From NCBI GenBank assembly GCA_950075865.1, contig CATMVA010000005.1:1-64000 (forward strand): DNA of 64,000 nucleotides, given 5' to 3'. Shown piece by piece: positions 60,701 through 64,000 of this stretch (its first letter is position 1; the number at the start of each line of letters is the position of its first letter). Source of the DNA: an uncultured Oscillospiraceae bacterium (GTDB lineage: Bacteria > Bacillota > Clostridia > Oscillospirales > Oscillospiraceae). Under the pieces are notes generated by a model that ran no database searches, was not told where the DNA came from, and worked only from the letters and a program-made list of their open reading frames with translations. The position numbers were made by a program, and so were the translations under genes.

Positions 60701-61029
60701 TGCTTTCTGCCATGGAGCACGGGGAGGAGGGTTTTCGCTTCCTTCCCCTGAAGGTCAAAAGCTCCGGGGAGATCACCGGAAAAGCCTTGGTGTCGGCCGA
60801 ACAGCTTGGAAAATTGCAGCGGCATACCCAGCAGGCGCTGGAGGATGTGGCCCGGGAGCTCTCGGCTGGAAAGATCGCCGCCGACCCCATCTGGAGCAAC
60901 GATCGGAAAAACGCCTGCCTCTGGTGCGACTACGCCGCCGCCTGTCAGTTCCGGGAGAACCACGGCGGGGATAGAAAACGCCGGATGGCGGCCATTACGG
61001 CCGAAGAATTTTGGGATGAACTCTCCTGA
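57748..61029 (+). CDS. addB: ATP-dependent helicase/nuclease subunit B
   Basis: A 1093-residue AddB. Walker A is GRAGTGKTTAIL at the start, a degenerate helicase core follows, and the RecB-type nuclease has VVDYKTGRK (about 908). Cysteines of the iron-sulfur cluster are visible (C near 762 in YRSCHFSYF and the C-terminal CLWCDYAAAC). With AddA it resects broken DNA ends up to Chi. GAGAGGGGGG precedes the ATG. Normally addA follows at once; here two genes intervene. Confidence 0.96.
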   Translation: MLKLLLGRAGTGKTTAILKTIAAEAAHRPQVLIVPEQHSHDAERHLCAVAGNQVSLHAEVLSFTRLASRVFSVTGGLADSVLDAGGRLLLMDVALKSVGEQLKVYVKPSRKPQFLSQLAATVDECKSAAITPEKLLEVSKAAGGEVGDKLYDLSLICGAYDALCEQRGADPRDKLTRLAHALDDCPWAEDKDIYIDSFTDFTAQERQVLERLLKQAHSVTVALTCDSLNGGEEDVFAPARRTAHKLLSLARSVGVACEAETRLTMPDGGAQGIVQTEAHLFDHPIQPLLGVPEGISLCRCASPYEEVERCAALFCRLLREGCRCRDLAVTARSMETYGPLIDLIFPRYGLPVFLSRMDDVLQKPILALVTGALDAVAGEYRYEDMFRYLKTGLTSLIPDQVDQLENYVLKWDLRGSAWTQKKDWDKHPEGYGLDWKPFQREQVARLDALRRQVAEPLERLRKVEEKTGSGLSLALYGFLEEIGLPGRLSLRSRELQEKDPVLCAEYSQLWEILCAALEQCDSLLGNTPMEWEEFARLFKLVLSQYQVGSIPVSLDRITAGEMPRLAHKHCKVLYILGADDGNIPAVAPSPGLLADEDREVLAIYGLESAPRLTDKLWREMTIVYETCALPSDRLVVSWPTAGSDGGERRPAFLVKYLRSLFPDLPIATGEEDPRLWAPRPALELAGANNEARSALKALPGCREAVERMERAATMERGSLTRPAVEALYGQRVPMSASRMDKYRSCHFSYFMQYGLAAKPRKRATFAATDYGTFVHYILEHILPERKEGEIPTKAQVSALIKRYVEEELGGLEGETARFRYLFARLEKTVYAVVKNVCEELERSDFKPIAFELGFGNSEDASLPPVELTVDGLTVSLTGYVDRLDAWEKDGRLYLRVVDYKTGRKSFDFTDVKNGLGLQMLIYLFTLEEKGKELFGGKEILPAGVLYLPARDEAVPGYRGMSEAERQKAVDKQLERKGLVLSDPAVLSAMEHGEEGFRFLPLKVKSSGEITGKALVSAEQLGKLQRHTQQALEDVARELSAGKIAADPIWSNDRKNACLWCDYAAACQFRENHGGDRKRRMAAITAEEFWDELS

Positions 61030-61099
61030 ATGGGAAGAATAGGATGGTGGGGCGCTGTATGGCCCCCTTCCTATGAAACCAAAGACGGAGGGATCTTCC

Positions 61100-62188
61100 A
61101 TGGAATTTGCCGGATGTACGGCGGTCAAGCTGACCGCCAAAAGCGGGAACCCCTATTGGTTCCGCACCTGTGACATTGGGGGCGACATCTGGGCCAACGG
61201 GGCCCACGCGGTCTCCTTTCCGGTGGGGGCAAAGGTGTCCATGACCGGGCGGGAGACACCCATGATCGTCTCCCACGCCACCTTGGGCCTGAGCTATAAC
61301 GCGCTGGATACTTGGCTGCTGGATGGGGTCAACGACGCCGGACTGGTAGGGGGCCTGCTGGCCCTCTACGAGGCCACCAGTGCCAAAGAGGCCGCCGACG
61401 GTGAGGACGGGGTGGTGGGGATGGAGCTGATCACCCGGCTTCTCTGTACCTGCGCCACGGTAGACGAGGTGATCTGTGCCGCCAAACGGATCCGCCTTCT
61501 GGATGTTCGCATCGGGGAGGAGCAGTCCTCGGCCAGTATGCACTGTATGTTTGTGGAGCCCAGCGGCCGGTGCGTCATCCTGGAGGCCGCCGACTGCGCG
61601 GTGCCGGGCTGTATGGAGGCCTATGAGGACAATCTGGGCCTCATGACCAACTCGCCACCCTATCCCCAGCAGCTCCAGAACCTGAGCTGGTATCTGGCCC
61701 ATTCCCCCGAGTGGAACTGGGGGAAGGAGACCACCCCCTGCCTGAAGATGAACGGCATGACGGTGAAAGGGGATGCCGAGGCGCCCCATTTTTGTATGAG
61801 CGGCACCTTTCCCGCCTCCTATGCTTCCTGTGACCGCTTTGTCCGCATGGCCATGCTGAAATATCTAAACCAGGAGGGCCGGTATTTTTCCGATCAGGAA
61901 ATGCTGGCCCTGGGGGGCGATTTGATGTGCTCGGTGATCGAACCCCACAACCAGGGGATCTACCACTATACCAGCTTTGATGAGAAGGAGGGCCCCCAGG
62001 GTGGTCACGCCAGCTATACCCAGTACGTGGTGATGTATGCCCCCAAGGCAAAGGAGCTTTATCTGAAGCCTTACGGCACCACCGCCTGGACCCGCCTTCG
62101 CCTTTCATCCTGTTCCGGGGAAAAGGTGGAGCACCACAAGATCTGCCGCCACCCCCTGGCCGGTGTGGTGGAGGAGACAGATTGCTGA
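61100..62188 (+). CDS. Linear amide hydrolase of the bile-salt/penicillin acylase family
   Basis: A 362-residue Ntn hydrolase of the choloylglycine hydrolase family. The probable nucleophile is C6 in MEFAGCTAVKLTAKSG; normal bile-salt hydrolases begin Met-Cys, so five residues must be removed. Other matching parts are GVNDAGLVGG, MTNSPPYPQQLQNL and YTSFDEKEG. It might cleave bile salts, penicillin V or acyl-homoserine lactones; the sequence alone does not decide. GGAGGG precedes the ATG at 61100. It sits between addB and addA. Confidence 0.88.
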   Translation: MEFAGCTAVKLTAKSGNPYWFRTCDIGGDIWANGAHAVSFPVGAKVSMTGRETPMIVSHATLGLSYNALDTWLLDGVNDAGLVGGLLALYEATSAKEAADGEDGVVGMELITRLLCTCATVDEVICAAKRIRLLDVRIGEEQSSASMHCMFVEPSGRCVILEAADCAVPGCMEAYEDNLGLMTNSPPYPQQLQNLSWYLAHSPEWNWGKETTPCLKMNGMTVKGDAEAPHFCMSGTFPASYASCDRFVRMAMLKYLNQEGRYFSDQEMLALGGDLMCSVIEPHNQGIYHYTSFDEKEGPQGGHASYTQYVVMYAPKAKELYLKPYGTTAWTRLRLSSCSGEKVEHHKICRHPLAGVVEETDC

Positions 62189-62281
62189 TGGACATCTACC
62201 TTTGCGCACTCTGCCTTCACGGGTCAGTCAATCAAAACAAAAGAACCGTACCTTTGTCTTCCTATTAAAGGAGGATATAAC

Positions 62282-62479
62282 TTGGATTATTGTTGCAAGG
62301 AAATGGAACAATTTAGTATAGATGGCGATATTAAAAAAATTTTTGAGGCTGATGATATAATTGTTTTTTCGGAAAAGCATCATTTATGCGGTATTATAAT
62401 TCATGATGGAGGATCTTCATTTATCCAAATCGCTCATTGCCCCTGGAGTGGGAAAATGTTAAGACACAGTGGCGGTTAG
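62282..62479 (+). CDS. Small AT-rich gene, DUF6980-like
   Basis: A 65-residue protein with TTG start, 6 nt after AAAGGAGG. It begins MDYCCKEMEQ and ends GIIIHDGGSSFIQIAHCPW, the pattern of DUF6980-type zinc-binding proteins; the normal CPWCG is CPWSG here, so one metal ligand is lost. The codons are much AT-richer than the flanks, indicating transfer. The family assignment is from memory of the motif. The stretch 62,189 to 62,281 holds only a partial dispersed-repeat-like sequence. Confidence 0.65.
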   Translation: MDYCCKEMEQFSIDGDIKKIFEADDIIVFSEKHHLCGIIIHDGGSSFIQIAHCPWSGKMLRHSGG

Positions 62480-62598
62480 AGAAGAGGACGGAGGAAGACG
62501 GGGAGACGGTTTGCATGAACCCCGAAGACAGAGAGGGTTCTTCTGTCTTAACTGGCTGCCCCACCAAGGCGAATAGAAAAAGCGAAGGGGGAGAGACC

Positions 62599-64000
62599 AT
62601 GGGATTTCAACTGACAGGAGAGCAGAAGGCCGCTGTGGAGAACCGGGGCGGTCAACTGCTGGTGTCTGCTGCCGCCGGCTCGGGCAAGACCCGGGTCCTA
62701 GTGGAGCGTTTGCTGGGCCGGGTGGAGGAGGGCTGCGACATCGACGCCTTCCTGATCATCACCTACACCAAGGCGGCAGCCGCCGAGCTCAAAAGCCGCA
62801 TTGCCGCCGAGATCTCCGACCGGCTTGCCCTCCATCCCGAGGACGCCCGCCTGCGTCGTCAGGCTACCTTGGTTTACAAGGCGGATATTTCCACCATCGA
62901 CTCCTTCTGCACCCGTTTCCTCCGGGAGGAGGGTCACCGTCTGGATCTGGACTATGATTTCCGGGTGTGCGACGAGAACGAGGCCCAGGTCCTGCTGGAG
63001 GAAGCCCTCTCCGAGGTCCTGGAGGAACGCTACCGCGCCGTGGAGGGGGAGAGTGACTTTACCCGCCTGGTGGACACCATGTCGGACGGCCGGGATGACA
63101 GCCGCCTGGTCCAGATGGTCATGGACATCCGCCGGGGGATCCAGAGCCACCCCGACCCTGACGGTTGGCTGAGAAAACAGGAGCAAGTATTTTCCCTTGG
63201 CGGAATATCCGATGTGGGGGAGACCGAATGGGGCCGGGTTTTGCTGGAGGACGTGGGCCGCCAGGCCGAATACTGGACCGGCCGGATGCTGGAAGCCTTG
63301 GAGATCTGTCAGGGCGACCCGGTGTTGGCCAAGGCCTATGCACCCAGTGTTCAGGCCACCTTTAACAGCCTACTGGCCCTTTCCCAGACAGTGGCAAAGG
63401 GATGGGATGCCACGGGAGAGAAGGTGGCTCAGGTGGATTTTCCCCGTGCGGGAAGCTCCAAAGGCTGTGAGGATCAAAACGCCCTAAAACGGGTCCAAAA
63501 CCTGCGAAAACAGTGTCAAAACAGGGCCAAAAAAATGGGGGAACTTTTTGGTGCCGGAAACGATTCAGGCGGATTGATAGAGGATATGAAAGTTGTTTAT
63601 CCGGCTGTTCGTGGCCTGTTTTCCCTGGTTCGTGACCTGGAAAGTGCTTTTTCGGAAAAGAAACGCCGCCGCGGCGTTCTGGACTTTTCCGACCTGGAGC
63701 ACTTAACCGCCCGCCTTCTGGTGGAGGAAAACGGCGTCCCCACCGAGCTGGCAAACCGTTGGAGTGCAAGGTATACCGAGGTGATGGTAGACGAATTCCA
63801 GGATGTGAACGCTGTCCAGAACGCCATCTTCGCCGCCCTCAGCTATTGCGGTTCTAAGCTTTTTGCCGTTGGTGATGTAAAACAATCTATTTATCGATTT
63901 CGTTTGGCTGATCCGGCAATTTTCCTTGAAAAGTACCGGAATTTCCGGAGTTATGACCATTCGGAAGATGGAGAGCCGCGAAAAGTGCTTCTCTCCCAAA
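62599..64000 (+). CDS. addA: ATP-dependent helicase/nuclease subunit A, partial
   Basis: The first 467 codons of AddA, continuing past the window end. UvrD-type motifs are in frame: QLTGEQKAAVE (Q motif), SAAAGSGKTRVLVERLL (Walker A), TYTKAAAAELKSRI (Ia), VMVDEFQDVNAVQ (Walker B) and FAVGDVKQSIYRFR (III). It is the motor and nuclease partner of AddB. The ATG at 62599 follows GGGGGAGAG. No frame break was found up to the end of the window. Confidence 0.97.
   Translation, partial: MGFQLTGEQKAAVENRGGQLLVSAAAGSGKTRVLVERLLGRVEEGCDIDAFLIITYTKAAAAELKSRIAAEISDRLALHPEDARLRRQATLVYKADISTIDSFCTRFLREEGHRLDLDYDFRVCDENEAQVLLEEALSEVLEERYRAVEGESDFTRLVDTMSDGRDDSRLVQMVMDIRRGIQSHPDPDGWLRKQEQVFSLGGISDVGETEWGRVLLEDVGRQAEYWTGRMLEALEICQGDPVLAKAYAPSVQATFNSLLALSQTVAKGWDATGEKVAQVDFPRAGSSKGCEDQNALKRVQNLRKQCQNRAKKMGELFGAGNDSGGLIEDMKVVYPAVRGLFSLVRDLESAFSEKKRRRGVLDFSDLEHLTARLLVEENGVPTELANRWSARYTEVMVDEFQDVNAVQNAIFAALSYCGSKLFAVGDVKQSIYRFRLADPAIFLEKYRNFRSYDHSEDGEPRKVLLSQ

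Noticed and set aside
59464-61140. 558-codon minus-strand open frame opposite addB
   Set aside because: addB is intact with Walker A and nuclease motifs; the frame is a codon shadow.

Overview
The window looks like a chromosomal segment of a GC-rich, anaerobic gut Clostridium-type bacterium, most likely of the Oscillospiraceae (Flavonifractor/Pseudoflavonifractor-like). Reasons are the strong AGGAGG ribosome-binding sites, the large Alu-type SRP RNA next to dnaX, the Na+-pumping oxaloacetate decarboxylase with ATP-PEP carboxykinase, AddAB instead of RecBCD, and GC-rich codon use. The assignment is inferred from gene content; no search was run.

Region 1 (1 to 30,940) is a nearly complete prophage of the HK97-fold, long-tailed siphovirus type. 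It sits in the 3' end of a tRNA-Ser(GCT) gene and is bounded by a 55-bp direct repeat whose left copy begins at the window edge. Leftward genes form the lysogeny module: integrase, a membrane protein with HIRAN-like and FtsK-gamma-like domains, and a repressor. Rightward from a near-consensus promoter come small regulators, a replication module (helix-turn-helix initiator-like protein, toprim/RecA-fold helicase-like protein, ParA, an enlarged ParB and an HUH-type Rep-like nuclease), and a DNA methyltransferase broken at an 11-G tract. A twin repeat-and-terminator leader follows, then HNH nuclease, a fused small/large terminase, portal, protease, capsid, head-tail connectors, tail tube, frameshifted tail chaperones, tape measure, tail hub and adhesins, an M15 endolysin and a holin.

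Region 2 (30,900 to 37,200) carries two adjacent tRNA-Ser genes, elongation factor P, a CD1247-type zinc-ribbon protein, a LURP-one-like protein and a sirtuin. It also has an AT-rich four-gene operon (M29-like aminopeptidase, helical protein, ArsR/DUF2087 regulator, P-loop kinase-like protein) that looks acquired, a class I amidotransferase and tRNA-Ser(CGA).

Region 3 (37,200 to 48,400) is metabolic: a MATE exporter, BirA with a divergent BioY under a clear BirA operator, PEP carboxykinase and the four-gene oxaloacetate decarboxylase pump (both parts biotin-linked, which fits birA/bioY next door), then 4-alpha-glucanotransferase and fructokinase.

Region 4 (48,400 to 64,000) holds a decayed recQ with an internal deletion, tRNA-Ala(CGC), an acyltransferase, SRP RNA, dnaX, ybaB, a DUF362 ferredoxin-like protein, deoC, a GH13 glycosidase, two GNAT acetyltransferases, and addB and addA. 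The last two are separated by a bile-salt-hydrolase-like gene and a small AT-rich gene. addA runs off the window end.

The most unusual items are the HIRAN/FtsK-gamma/membrane protein, the poly-G methyltransferase, the 41-bp duplication that fused two genes, the twin repeat-terminator leader, and the natural small/large terminase fusion.
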